Below, in pieces: positions 37,284 to 47,699 of a stretch of DNA of 64,000 nucleotides. A model generated the notes under the pieces. It worked only from the letters and a program-made list of their open reading frames with translations, had not been told where the DNA came from and searched no databases. The position numbers and the translations under genes are program-made. The stretch covers positions 30,872,131 through 30,936,130 of the forward strand of contig NC_034009.1 of NCBI RefSeq assembly GCF_000346465.2, in the 5' to 3' direction. Within the stretch, counting starts at the first letter, position 1; each line of letters begins with the position of its first letter. Source of the DNA: Prunus persica (taxonomy: Eukaryota; Streptophyta; Magnoliopsida; Rosales; Rosaceae).

Positions 37284-38300
37284 ATAATGGTCAGAACTCA
37301 ACAAGAATAATGAACCAGCCCTTCCTCCTCCAGAAATCTAAATTCTTTTTCTTCTGTTCTAAATTTTCGTATAATGAAAAAATAAAAAAAAACGACCCAC
37401 AATAAAAACGGTGGGCGAATTGGAAAAAAGATGTGTTTTTTTATATGGACTTTGATTATGATTTCGTTTCCCTTGTTTCTTGTTTCCTTTTTTTTTTCTT
37501 CAAAAATTGGAACAAAAACAGAAAGCAAATCCTCCTCCAAGAATCACAAAATAATATCACAGGAGGAAATCAGACAGCTTAGGATACACGAAATCTAACA
37601 CTATTTACAACCAAAAAAGATATCACCAATAAGAGCTTAAAAGTTAAGCAGCTGCAGCAGCCCAAAGAAACTTAAATAAAAAGCAAAATCCCTCTTGACA
37701 ACAAAGAAACCCTAACCAATCCCAGAGTCTTCAAGAATGCATCCGGTGATCGATTGGAGCATATCAGGGCGATTGAATCGGAGCAACTTCAAGTACAAGC
37801 CCAAGCAGAATAAAAAACCCTAATTCCATGAGAAATCCGAGAGAGGAGGAAGCAAACGGCAGCATAGAACAAGAGAAAGCGAATAATATTATATGATATG
37901 ATATGACGACTGAAGAACAAAGCAAAATAAGAAGAACGAGTATGGTAGAGGAGAAAAACAGGAAGCGGGAGAGGAGAGAGATGAGATATTGGAATTAAAT
38001 GCTGGGAAGAATGAGAATCAAAAGGAGGAAAAGGAGAAGTACGGAGAAGGTTCCCTTTCTGCCGGAGTCTGCTCGCATCTCGAGACACGCACTTGCCTCT
38101 CTCTCACTTCTTCTTCTTCTTCCTCTCCTTTCTTCACTACCAGCAACAACAACTGCATCAACAACACTTGTTCTCTTCTTTACCATATTTGCCGCTTTAT
38201 TTTCATTTCTTTTATTTTAGTTTCTCTTCTTCTTCTTCTTCTCTCTTTTCTTTTCTTTTCTTTTCTTTTCCTCCTTCCTGCGCACCCCAACCCAAACTGC
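37284..38300 (-). promoter_or_regulatory. FAB1C leader and promoter region
   Basis: No coding exon upstream of 37283 is evident; a leader intron is possible. On the plus strand 38060-38290 is a strong pyrimidine tract (TTC, TTTTC and CTC repeats), which on the gene's strand is a GA-rich tract of the kind often found near plant transcription starts. Open frames on either strand here are low-complexity and rejected. Confidence 0.4.
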
Positions 38301-39346
38301 CTCTACTACTAAAATATTGCTTTCCAAAAAGCACTTTCTCGCTCTCGTGATCTCATCTCTATCTATCTATTTCTTTATTATATTTATTTTTTTAATTATC
38401 CTTCATTCGTCGTAATAGTACAGATTTTTTTTATTAAGGGTTTTTTTAATTTTTCAATCTGGCATTTAAGGCGGTCATTGGTCAGCGTGATGCTTAATTA
38501 GGGCTTAAAGGTCTTATTTAATTCAGTTCTTTTATTTTTATTTTTATTTTTATTTTTATTTTTTTCCAATTTGAGTTTTCTTATATGATTTTGTACACAA
38601 CAACTACAAAAAAGCACTCGCTGTTGATTGGTCAGCATCAGTGTATACAGATTTATAAACGTTTTTTGGGCAAAACCTTTTTTTTTTTCTTACAAAACTC
38701 GGTCATGCATTAATTCAATGGATTTTGTTGGATTATTAGGGGCATATCTTTCATTTGGCGACTTCTTTTATTTCTTTTTAAAACGCCTATTCATGAAGAG
38801 TGTATCACACGCTCCGTGACAGCATCTAGAAAGAACTACCAGTCACCGTGACCCATGGGTCCTTTGGGTGGTTTGGTGGGTTGGTGGGTCAAGCTTCACG
38901 GGTTTGCTGTGACCCGAATGCTATTTACTTTGTCCAAGTCCATTTTCTTTGGTTGACCCGGCATCTTGGATGCCAGACCAAAGTGTAATAGGATGGGAAT
39001 ACGAAATGAATAATGTGTAGTGTAATGATGATGGTAAACAAATGCACAAAACAATTACACGAACTCACACAAAGATACATACAAGAAGAAGACTTATTAG
39101 TGTTGGAGATCATAATTTGCCTTGAACAAGTGTCACTTAAACAAACTTGATCTAAATTAAACTAGGGTGATTCGTATACTAGGGTAATGATTAGATACCC
39201 ACAAGTGAATGTGATTTTTAAAAAAATACTTATATACAATGACATGACGTGATATAATTCAATTTAACCGAGTTCTCAAACAATTCATTATAAATCGAGT
39301 CATCAAACAGGACTTGTGTATTCAGCACTCATTAAGGTTACGTGAT
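38301..39346. other. Intergenic DNA
   Basis: AT-rich, with a TTTTA repeat near 38530-38565. No gene or bounded element recognised. Confidence 0.45.
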
Positions 39347-39903
39347 TCATGAACGGAGCCAGTATGGGACCAGTGTGGTCCCAGACCCCCACTTCATTTT
39401 TATCTCTTCTATTTGTATATTATAAATTATATATAATATTATAATATATTATATTAGTTTTAAGATATTAACCCTAAAATATATATATTAGGTTTCTTTT
39501 GTCTACAAATTAACCATAAAATTTCTTGATTTCTCTTCTACTCATCTCCCTTAAATCTTCTAGGCTAGTTTATGATATTTTCACTAAAAACTCCTAAAGT
39601 TTTAACCTTCTCTTCCTCTTCTTTCTCTTTCTCTTTCTCTTTCATTTAAAACTTTGTGAATTTTTTATTTTCTTCAATTTTGTTCACATATGAGTTGGGC
39701 ACCTTAATATTGCGCTTTATGAACTCTCTTTTTTTCTATTTATTTTTTCTGTTTGAATATAAATTATTAATTTTTAAATCTTTAATAGTGTAGATTATGA
39801 AATTAGTATTCAACCAATTTAAAATATATCATGTATGATAATTATAAAAAAAAAAAAAACAAATTTTATGAAGAACCCCTTCTAATGTGAAATACTCCGC
39901 TAA
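39347..39903. mobile_element. Possible degraded hAT element
   Basis: The left end GAACGGAGCCAGTAT resembles the hAT terminus CAGGNNCGGAGCCAG, followed by GGTCCCAGACCCCC; the right end near 39880-39903 (CCCCTTCTAATGTG, then ACTCCGCTA) resembles the matching end of such elements. No 8-bp target duplication is visible, so the ends are eroded or misplaced. Confidence 0.4.
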
Positions 39904-40625
39904 TATAATTACAAATAAGTTTATACCCATCTATAGACAGACCTAAGGCCCGACCCATGTTGTGCACATAAAAAGTGAGATGCCAATTGGCATGTCCTCT
40001 ACAAATTACAATGGACAAGCAGGTGAGGGGATTTGGTAAACATTGGTTTGGTGGGAAGCCAACATCTGCAAAGGTGTTTGTGCTGCCAAGGTCTACCGAA
40101 AGATGGAGCTTTATTTCTATTTTCTTCTTGGCGTTTTCTTTGAGTAGATTATAGTTCTTCTTCTTCCCCACCCTTTTTGGGGAATTTATTTTCTTATATA
40201 CTCACAGCCATTAAAGTTACATCATTCCTACACATAAACAGTCAGAGATGATCGGATAAGAGTACAGGGGAGAGCCGCCCCTAGCCAAATTTTCACCCTT
40301 TTCCTTCATCATCATCATCATCATCATCATCCGTGACTCATCTCCATGTGATGGACATGTTTTTATTGATTAATTATAATTACTTTTTGTTTTTGTATTT
40401 GGAGAATCCATATTCCATATTCCATATCCATACAATTAAGTTAACCAACCTGCTTTAGTCTTTTTCTAAATGTCAAATTACGGCAACGAAGGCCCACAAC
40501 ATACATCTCCTCTGCCTAACAGACAAGCCTAGCGAAAAAGAGAATCCCACACACTACCCCCCATTTCATTGTACTTGATCAAAAACCCTTCTCTTTCCAT
40601 GTTGTGTTTTAGGAGAAACACTTAT
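39904..40625. other. Intergenic DNA
   Basis: Contains a CAT repeat near 40308-40331. No gene recognised. Confidence 0.45.
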
Positions 40626-40751
40626 ATGAAACAGGAATAGTATTATTTTTTTTATTTCCAATCAATCACAGTATATTACTTACGATAATTTTTTCACATG
40701 GCCTTCTATGATTGATTGGAAATAGCAAAACAGTGTTATCCCCGTTTCATA
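40626..40751. mobile_element. Short foldback MITE
   Basis: The outer arms TATGAAACAGGAATA and its approximate inverse (TATCCCCGTTTCATA) enclose inner arms TTTCCAATCAATCA and TGATTGATTGGAAA, which are perfect inverse copies. The whole 126 bp can fold into a long hairpin with a loop of about 35 bases. No coding capacity; the target duplication is unclear. Confidence 0.6.
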
Positions 40752-41967
40752 CAAATTATTCTGGTGTTTTAGTACTCTCCTCCAAAGTCAATATAAGCCT
40801 ATTAAAATAAATGCATTAGAAAAATGAATATTTGGGGCGTGCAATAAACTTGGTTTAATTTACAATTCATTGATTTTGAGGCATGAATATTGGGGTGTAG
40901 GGATAGGGAGATCCAATAGAGCAGCATTTAGGCATGATGTTAACATTATTTTTAGGCGTGATGTTAACATGTCATCACGCCCACCTTAATTAACAACAAA
41001 ATTAGCCCCTAAGCAAAAAGTAATTAGAGCACTAGGATACATCTTTTAATATCTAAAGCATGGTGGCGTATTTCAGAACTATTATCCTTGAAAAGTTGGT
41101 GTGCTTCTTATTTAGAAATGATTACTTCAATGAAATTAGAGGGGTGTGAATTAATTATACATATGGTATTTACTCTTAACTCTAAAATAATCGGCCAGAC
41201 ATTGACTGGACATGAAAGTCCACTAATAGCCTAGCCTATGGGATCGCATCTCCCAATTTTCTCTCTAATCGGTCGGTAAATATCTCAATCACACAGTGAC
41301 TTAAAAAGTGCTAATATCATGCTTTTGGAATCTTGGGCTCGCATGTGTATATTCATCGTTTGAACTTTGCTAGCTAATGACAAAGAACAAAATTCCAATC
41401 TCTATGAAATTTTGACTGCTAATTGTGTTGTGTGTGGATATAAAGGTGATGTTAAGGTTGGATTGGATTAGTGGCTTTTTGAAAAAGAAACACAGAATAC
41501 AACCACCAGTCAAATTTACTAACTTCATTTAATCCTTTTGGGTTAGCATGAAATTAATTTAAACTTAAATTTTTGTTGTAGAAGTGCTATTTTTGTGTTT
41601 GTTAATACAAGTAATATTGAAAAAAGAAAATTCGAACACGAGACCTCATATGCATGAATAACTGCTTAATCATTTTAACTATAAGTCCCTTGCACGATAA
41701 AAGTGTTCTAATTGTTGAACTGATTTTGACTCTCAAATTGATCGGCACAATGGAATAGAAATTGCGTGCCAGTATTAACCTGAGTTTGATGCCCTTATTA
41801 ACTTGAATTGAATGGACGCAGCAGCGGTATTAATTCATGCAGCTGAGCTGGTAGGTCAGATCTGGATACACAACTTGAATGGACGTGCATGTTAAGCATA
41901 TAATTAATGCTTACCAAAAATCAGCAAAATTTATTTATTTTTATGTAATCTCTGTGATGTGGCCATA
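40752..41967. other. Intergenic DNA
   Basis: No gene. Near 41625-41700 the minus strand shows weak A-box and B-box-like motifs of a tRNA-derived SINE (GTTCGAATTTT), without clear ends. Confidence 0.4.
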
Positions 41968-42169
41968 GTCTAAAATATTAATAATATCGACGAAATATCA
42001 AGGATATTATTATTTTTTTGGATCACGAATATTTCGGAACGTATCTATACACATATCGTATAAATATCGATATCGATAATTTCGCTCATACTTCAGCAAT
42101 ATTTTGTCAAAATATCACTGTAATATCGAAAATATCGATGTAATAAAAAAAAAATATAGAGCACACACA

Positions 42170-43349
42170 CAAAGGGGTAGGCCTCATCATTTGGCACACG
42201 GGCTCATGGGTAAATAGGGGCTCACCCGGCCCATCAAAAAAAGCCCGGCCCGGCCCGTTATGGGCTTTGAGATGGCCCGGCCTGCCTTGAGCTGGGCTAG
42301 GCTTGGGCTTGGATGTCTGAAGCCCGGCCCGATTAAGCCCAAGAAAGCCCGGCCCAACCTAGCCCGCCCACAAAAATCCGGCCCGTTAGACCCGCATACA
42401 TATATAATTATGTATAAATAAGAGTTTAGGTTTAGGATTATATCACTTAAATCACATATATAATTTGTTTCATTTCATTTACTTTTCTTTATTCATTCCT
42501 AATTTATAATTGGATGATTAACACATTAATTTGTGTCAATTATTAATTCAACAATTATATATATATATAAATACCGTCCCGATCTCTTGGACCACATGAG
42601 TCCAAGAGATTGTGGTCACCCACCGTTGGATATTAATCCAATGGTTCAAAAAAGTTTCTTAAAAACAGTGCAAGAGTGAGTGAACCGTTGAATTTACATC
42701 AAACGGTGAGTAACCACAAATTTCTTGGACCCCCTGTAGTCCAAGAGATCAAGACTATATATAAATAAGATGAACAACATATCACATCACCAAATATAAT
42801 CATATCACGAAACATAATCAAACCACCAAATATAATCATGCTTTTCTTAAACACATCACCAAATATTTGCATATTTATTCATGCCATCCTTTAAAAAAAA
42901 AAATTTTTGATACTTATTATTTTTTAAAAATTATTTCTAAAAACGTATTACGATCTAATTATGTAATAACCTCAAAAATAATACTTGGTTTTATTATTTT
43001 TGTGGAAAATCTTATAAGTTGTGTGACTTTATTTGATGTTTTATGAATTTGGTTTGAAGTGAAAATATTAGAATTAAGTAGTTTAATCTCAAATTTGGAC
43101 TAAAATGCCTTTATGATTAAGTTTATGATTTTTTTGAATGAAGTAGGGCCCGTTTAGGCCCGGCCCCGCCCAATGGGCTTTCTCAAGAGTAGCTCATGGG
43201 TCGGGCTTGGGTTTTGAATTTTCTAAAAAAATCTGGTCCAGCCCGGCCCGATATTTTCTCTCTCCTCTTTAAAACCCGACTCTACCTGACCCAAGCCCAT
43301 TAAATTTGGGCCAGGCTAGCCCGGCCCATTGACGAGCCCTACAAAGGGG
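42170..43349. mobile_element. hAT element rich in GGCCCG, 8-bp target duplication
   Basis: Element 42178-43341, flanked by CAAAGGGG at 42170-42177 and 43342-43349. Ends TAGGCCTCATCA and TGACGAGCCCTA are inverted repeats with two mismatches. Both terminal thirds carry many copies of AGCCCGGCCC and GGGCTTGGGC, so they can base-pair with one another; the middle is AT-rich and contains another MITE (42573-42757). No transposase frame, so non-autonomous. Confidence 0.75.
42573..42757. mobile_element. 185-bp MITE, copy 1
   Basis: Same family as 63028-63212 (same length; shared TCCCGATCTCTTGGACCACA, GTTGGATATTAAT, GTGAGTGAACCGTTGAATTT). Inserted in a TA-rich stretch inside the GGCCCG-rich hAT element. 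It keeps a subterminal hairpin, ATCTCTTGGAC...GTCCAAGAGAT. Confidence 0.8.
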
Positions 43350-44284
43350 ATTCAAACCCTTGTCATTTCACTCCTCCAACGCCTTAACCTCAATGTTGCT
43401 TATGTTTTTGTGATAATATGCTAAAATATGTAATTTATATTGTTTTGTTTTGAACAATTACATGTAAAACTATTTTACGGGTTTATCATTTGATGACTAG
43501 TCTTTACAATACACTTACTCTACATATAGAGATGATGAAGATAGTGAAAATTTTGGTTCGGGCATTCTTGGTCCCATCTCACCAAAAATTAAAAAATAAA
43601 TAAAATTGAACATCATAAGAACTTTGTGTGGTACTAAGTCATTTATGTATTTTACAGTACAATGTATAAAGAGTAAAATAGTGTAGTAAATTATTATATA
43701 TAAATAATTATCGTGTGTTTAATCTTCTTTCATTAATTATTATATATTTTCTAAACTCACAGTGTTCGTCAGCTCTCTATATAATCAACTTAAATAAGTT
43801 AACCCATCATGCAACGCAGTGGCGAAGCCAGAATTTCATGTGTGTGGGGGCTTCTCACAAAATATAAACAATAAAAAATTTGAACTCACAAGACATACCA
43901 AAACATCAAAAATTATATTGTGTATTCATTACAATCATCATTGTTCTTGACGAGTGTTCATATTTTGAAATCGTTGCATAACAACCTCGTCATCTATACT
44001 ATTGGAAATGTCTCTCTCAATATATGCAACGAAGCAATCATTTATACATAAATTGAAAGATCAATTAAAATCAATAAAAAGAAAAAGAAAATCAAAATTT
44101 TATGAACTAAAAATAAATAAATAAATAAAAAAGAGAACTACTAAAAAAACTTTAATTGAATAAATTAACCTAATTAAAACTTGATAGTTTAATATGGAGT
44201 TTGAGAGAAAAACTCACAAGCAGTGCATTGAGAAAGTCTGCTTTGCTGTTTGTGTATCTCCAAGAAAGGAGAAAAATGGGTTAG

Positions 44285-44440
44285 TGTTGTAAATATATAT
44301 GGTGGAGCCCACCTCTACTTGCCTATAAATATGGCATCTCCCTCTAATTGTATTAGATACATAAATGAGAATGAAAATTCAGTTTCTATATTTTCTCTCT
44401 ATCCCAATTCTCTCTACAATTTCTCTTTAGATTTATAACA
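44285..44440 (+). repeat. 5' LTR of the captured-gene element
   Basis: 156 bp, TGTTG...TAACA, with TATA box TATAAATA at 44324-44331. One C/T difference from the 3' LTR near its end. Followed directly by CGTTATCAGCACGAAG, the likely primer-binding region; I could not name the tRNA. Confidence 0.92.
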
Positions 44441-44576
44441 CGTTATCAGCACGAAGCTCTAACCAGCTGAGTTCTCTGATAAAACCCAGAGACCAAAATC
44501 AAACAGAAATTCAAAAATTCCCAACTAGCCTTTTCTTGCTTGGCACTCTCCAAACTCTCTCCACAGCGCCAAAGCC

Positions 44577-45140
44577 ATGGGTGTGAAGCCCAAGCAAGAA
44601 GACCCTCCACCATCCTCTGCCAGTGTAGAAACAGTAGAAGAAATAATGAAACTCTACAAGTCCCTGCCGCCAAGACCCTCCATTGAAGAGGTTGAAGCAG
44701 CCCAAACTGTGCTCAAAACAGTCAACAGTGAGGAGGAAAAGAAGCTTGAGGAGATATCAAGGCAAGAGAAGCCCGAAAATGTCCCTGAAGAGCTCTTCTC
44801 TGTGTTGCAGAAGGTGAAGAAAACTATGGTTTTGTTTCAGAGCCAGGACCAGAGGAAAGAGGCTGTTCATGTGGTTGAGATGGAGGGTTTGTTTCAGACC
44901 TTTGATGATCTTATCCAGACAGCTTCTGGGTTGGTTTCTGGTGATACTCAGGTTCAGAAACATGTTAATTTAGAGGACCCAGTTGAGAAAATTGGGAGAG
45001 AAACTGTGATTAGTGATGAAAGTTTGACGATGAAGAAGGAAGATAAGGAATCAGAGAGAGATGGGTTTAAGGGTGTGGTGAGAAGTGCTTCCACTTTGTC
45101 TTCAAGTTGCTTTATTTTCTTCACAACTCCGAGAGGATAG
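44577..45140 (+). pseudogene. Captured N-terminus of a PIRL-type LRR gene
   Basis: An open frame of 187 codons starting 137 bp after the 5' LTR, in the element's sense. Residues about 17-125 (SVETVEEIMKLYKSLPPRPS, EEVEAAQTVL, VPEELFSVLQKVKK, GLFQTFDDLIQTASG) match the N-terminal region of plant intracellular Ras-group-related LRR proteins as I recall PIRL4/5. The frame ends within 12 codons after VRSASTLSS, before any leucine-rich repeat, so the LRR domain that defines the protein is missing. Codon structure up to that point is intact. Read as a host gene piece captured by the retroelement; it could still be translated from the LTR promoter as a truncated protein. Confidence 0.75.
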
Positions 45141-45282
45141 CTGTGGATTATGTCACCGTGCTGTTTCAGAAGTATTGGTTAAGTTGAAAGATCCTGATAC
45201 ACAGCTGGAGATCATTGAGTTGCTTTTGAAGGCGTGCAATAAGGAGGCAGCAATGATGAAAGCAAAAGAAAAAATAAAATAA
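45130..45282 (+). pseudogene. Captured saposin-B domain fragment
   Basis: In a different frame from the PIRL piece and overlapping its last codons: SCGLCHRAVSEVLVKLKDPD followed by TQLEIIELLLKACNK. The CxxC start, KDPDTQLEII and KAC spacing are those of a saposin-B (SapB_1) repeat in plant prosaposin-like proteins, about half of one domain. The following codons drift into an A-rich stretch and stop at TAA 45280-45282. With the PIRL fragment this makes pieces of two unrelated genes joined in one element. A further open stretch at about 45289-45375 (KGTDPKVLKHLLIKTAKP) may be a third piece, not recognised. Confidence 0.7.
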
Positions 45283-45439
45283 AATAAAAGATCATTCAGC
45301 AAGGGCACTGACCCTAAAGTGCTGAAGCATCTTTTAATAAAAACAGCAAAACCCACCGACCCACCGAAAGAATAAGCGATAAGATCTCTGCTCCCGTATC
45401 TTTCCCATTATTTCCTATTATATTATTTCCTATTTCCTC

Positions 45440-45466
45440 TAAGTATATATATATATATATATATAA
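45440..45466. repeat. (TA)n microsatellite
   Basis: TA run inside the LTR element. Confidence 0.85.
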
Positions 45467-45620
45467 TATACTATATTTATCTGCCATTCTATTACTAACC
45501 TTTAACAAAATGGACCCTTGGTAATACTAAACATATTATCAGTGGGAGACCGTTACTAATACTAACATTTTTCTTATTTTATTCGGTGGTGGTTTTAACC
45601 CCATATTTATTTTATTTACT

Positions 45621-45879
45621 GTATGGTGTAGGTTTATTACCCATACGACAGTATTTATTTAAAAGGGTGGTGCGAGTTTATCGTCCACGCCTTTACTTTT
45701 ATTTAAATGTATGGAGCAGAATTAGTGCCCATATAAGCACATTTACTTTACCGTACATTTAATTTTATTTAAGGTATGGTGCGGGATTAACGTCCATACA
45801 GCAAGCAATTTAATTTATGAATTTACTTTACCGCACATTTACATTTATTTAAAGTATGGTGCGGGTTTATCGTCCATAC
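45621..45879. repeat. Array of five hairpin-forming repeats
   Basis: Five related units at 45621-45646, 45663-45694, 45709-45734, 45774-45799 and 45854-45879. Each has the form GTATGG, a 14-base loop like TGCGGGTTTATCGT, then CCATAC, so each can fold into a small hairpin. Unit 2 has a changed stem (AAGGGTGG with CCACGCCTT) that still pairs apart from one bulged G. Spacers contain TTTACTTTACCGYACATTTA. Spacing is 44, 44, 65 and 80 bp. No protein frame. Confidence 0.75.
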
Positions 45880-45899
45880 CAGTAATTTATTTACCAGTA

Positions 45900-46940
45900 A
45901 TTTATTTTATGGATTAATTGTGCTGTATGATGAGTTTTTACAGTATGCAGATCAGGACCAGAAGTTCCTTGATCCTCATCATACAATTACATCAGGACTT
46001 GAAGATCTTTGATGATGATGTTAATATGAGAGCTGACAGTCTCTCCGGTACTATATTTTTTAAACATGTGATTGGACTTGAGGGTCCTTGATCCCTGACA
46101 TGTAAATAAGGACCTGGGGTTCCTTAATGATGTAACAGTACCGTATTGGTTCATAATGCCGTACACATGGATGATAACTGTACTGGCAAATGTACTGTAC
46201 ACATGAATAGATACGTATTCATGACTTGATGAATAGTACCGGATATATGAATAGTGATGTATACATAAATATTAACCATTTTGGGTAAGCCATCACTATT
46301 CAAAAAGGAACCTGCAATTCCTTAAACTCATGGATGAGCAATTAAATGAGATGCCAGAAGTTCCTCAAGATATGGATAATTACGTAAGGGCTTGAAGTCC
46401 AGAAATATGTACAGAAAATTGTAAAAATGTCCATACCATGAGAACATGTGATTTTGGCTTGAGGTTCAAAATCTAAGTGTTGAGAACCTGAAGTTCCAAC
46501 AATTAAATGGACAACCCTTGAGGTATTATTGCAAATTGTGGTACGCCACATATTTCTTTGGCATAAGAGAATGATGAATTGAGGCTCCCCACATATTTTG
46601 TTATATCTGGGCCGGAAGCTCATGAACCCAAATATATGAGATATTAGCGTGGCCTTTACTCAATTCATATTTCATGTCCACTTGAAAAGGGCGAATAAAT
46701 TCTGAGTTTGTGTTTAGCCCAGGCAAAAAGTTCCATACGTTGAAATATGAAATTTGGGAGAGTCGATGTGGTTATTTGAACCTATAAGGCACAAGGTTCC
46801 AAACCGTCATTTTGAAAAGACGTAATAACTACAGGTGCAAGTTTAAGAATGTGCACAATTATTATAACAGAAACATACAACAGATAGATTTTTTCCACCT
46901 GCAATGAAGGTGCAGGCCCTGTAAAATCTATAAAATTACA
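45900..46940. other. Degenerate repeat-rich interior of the LTR element
   Basis: Scattered copies of GGACTTGAAG, GGACCTGGGGTTCC and ACCTGAAGTTCC occur with their near-inverses, and every frame has stops. No gene recognised. Confidence 0.5.
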
Positions 46941-47492
46941 TTATGTTCTGGAAGCCTCTGCAGGAAGAGGACGACGCCTCTTAAGCTTAGCCATGAGCCT
47001 CTCGTGGTCTCCCAAAATTCTTTCATTGGAGACCTGCAGCATGTCTAGCCTTCTCAGTGTATCAACAGAGTACGAACTCACCAGTTTCAACAAGGCATTA
47101 TTCTCTCCTTTAAGTTTCTCAACCTCCTGTTGAGACTCATGAAGCATTCTTTGGAGAGACGAATTTTCGGTTGTTAACTTCTCAACCTCGTTTGCTCTGG
47201 CACGCAAGCGATCAGCCATGTTAGAAACAGAAACAGCACTCTGAATGCTAAAAGCCATTGAGTCATCAATAGCCTCTTCCTCAGACCTCCCTGTTAACAT
47301 CATTTTATCCATTGGAGTAATGAAATTCCTAGCTACTATGACAGCAGTAGCATCATTCATCATCACAGAATCATTAACTGTGAGATGACGATTTTGGGAT
47401 ACAAAGGATGGACGCCAAACTTTGACGTCACTGGTTGTTGTGGGAGTATCATTTAAATTGAAATAATTTGGGCAGGAAGAAGAGGAAGCCAT
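46941..47492 (-). CDS. Antisense coiled-coil ORF inside the LTR element
   Basis: An intact 183-codon frame running opposite to the element. The start MASSSSCPNYFNLND is followed by a mixed region (VWRPSFVSQNRHLTVNDSVM, SMAFSIQSAVSVSN) and then from about residue 95 a heptad-patterned stretch (RARANEVEKLTTENSSLQRM, ESQQEVEKLKGENNALLKLV) that predicts a coiled coil. It ends in a basic tail KLKRRRPLP. No signal peptide, membrane segment or enzyme motif. It resembles uncharacterised plant proteins I recall only vaguely, with no known function. Clean coding over 552 bp in an element otherwise full of stops argues that it is or recently was a real gene. The start is the first ATG and follows a TATA-like box at 47596-47603 by about 105 bp. 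Confidence 0.65.
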   Translation of the reverse strand: MASSSSCPNYFNLNDTPTTTSDVKVWRPSFVSQNRHLTVNDSVMMNDATAVIVARNFITPMDKMMLTGRSEEEAIDDSMAFSIQSAVSVSNMADRLRARANEVEKLTTENSSLQRMLHESQQEVEKLKGENNALLKLVSSYSVDTLRRLDMLQVSNERILGDHERLMAKLKRRRPLPAEASRT

Positions 47493-47595
47493 TTTTAAGA
47501 AGGTTTCGAAGAAAGCCTTAAGAAAACTAAAGTTTCAGAAAATGAAGGAAGTTAAGTTGAAACGCAGTTGCTCCAATCAAGTTTTGCAAAGGCAA

Positions 47596-47603
47596 TATCT
47601 ATA
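47596..47603 (-). promoter_or_regulatory. TATA-like box for the antisense ORF
   Basis: Reads TATAGATA on the minus strand, about 105 bp before the antisense start codon. Position fits a promoter independent of the LTR; motif evidence only. Confidence 0.35.
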
Positions 47604-47699
47604 GGAGGAAATATGGCTACAGTTTTTCAGGATCCCAATATCTTTTCGGATCCCCATATTCTCTTTTTCTTTCCAGATTCCAAAACTTCACGTGGCCTC

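Noticed and set aside
37989..38350. Several overlapping open frames on both strands
   Set aside because: They read Ser, Leu and Phe runs from a pyrimidine-rich tract; low complexity in the FAB1C promoter and leader.
42178..43341. CpG island or gene from the GC-rich blocks
   Set aside because: The GC content comes from repeated GGCCCG motifs at the ends of a hAT element with target duplications; no coding frame.
44577..45140. Functional PIRL gene
   Set aside because: The frame ends before any leucine-rich repeat and lies between two LTRs; treated as a captured fragment.
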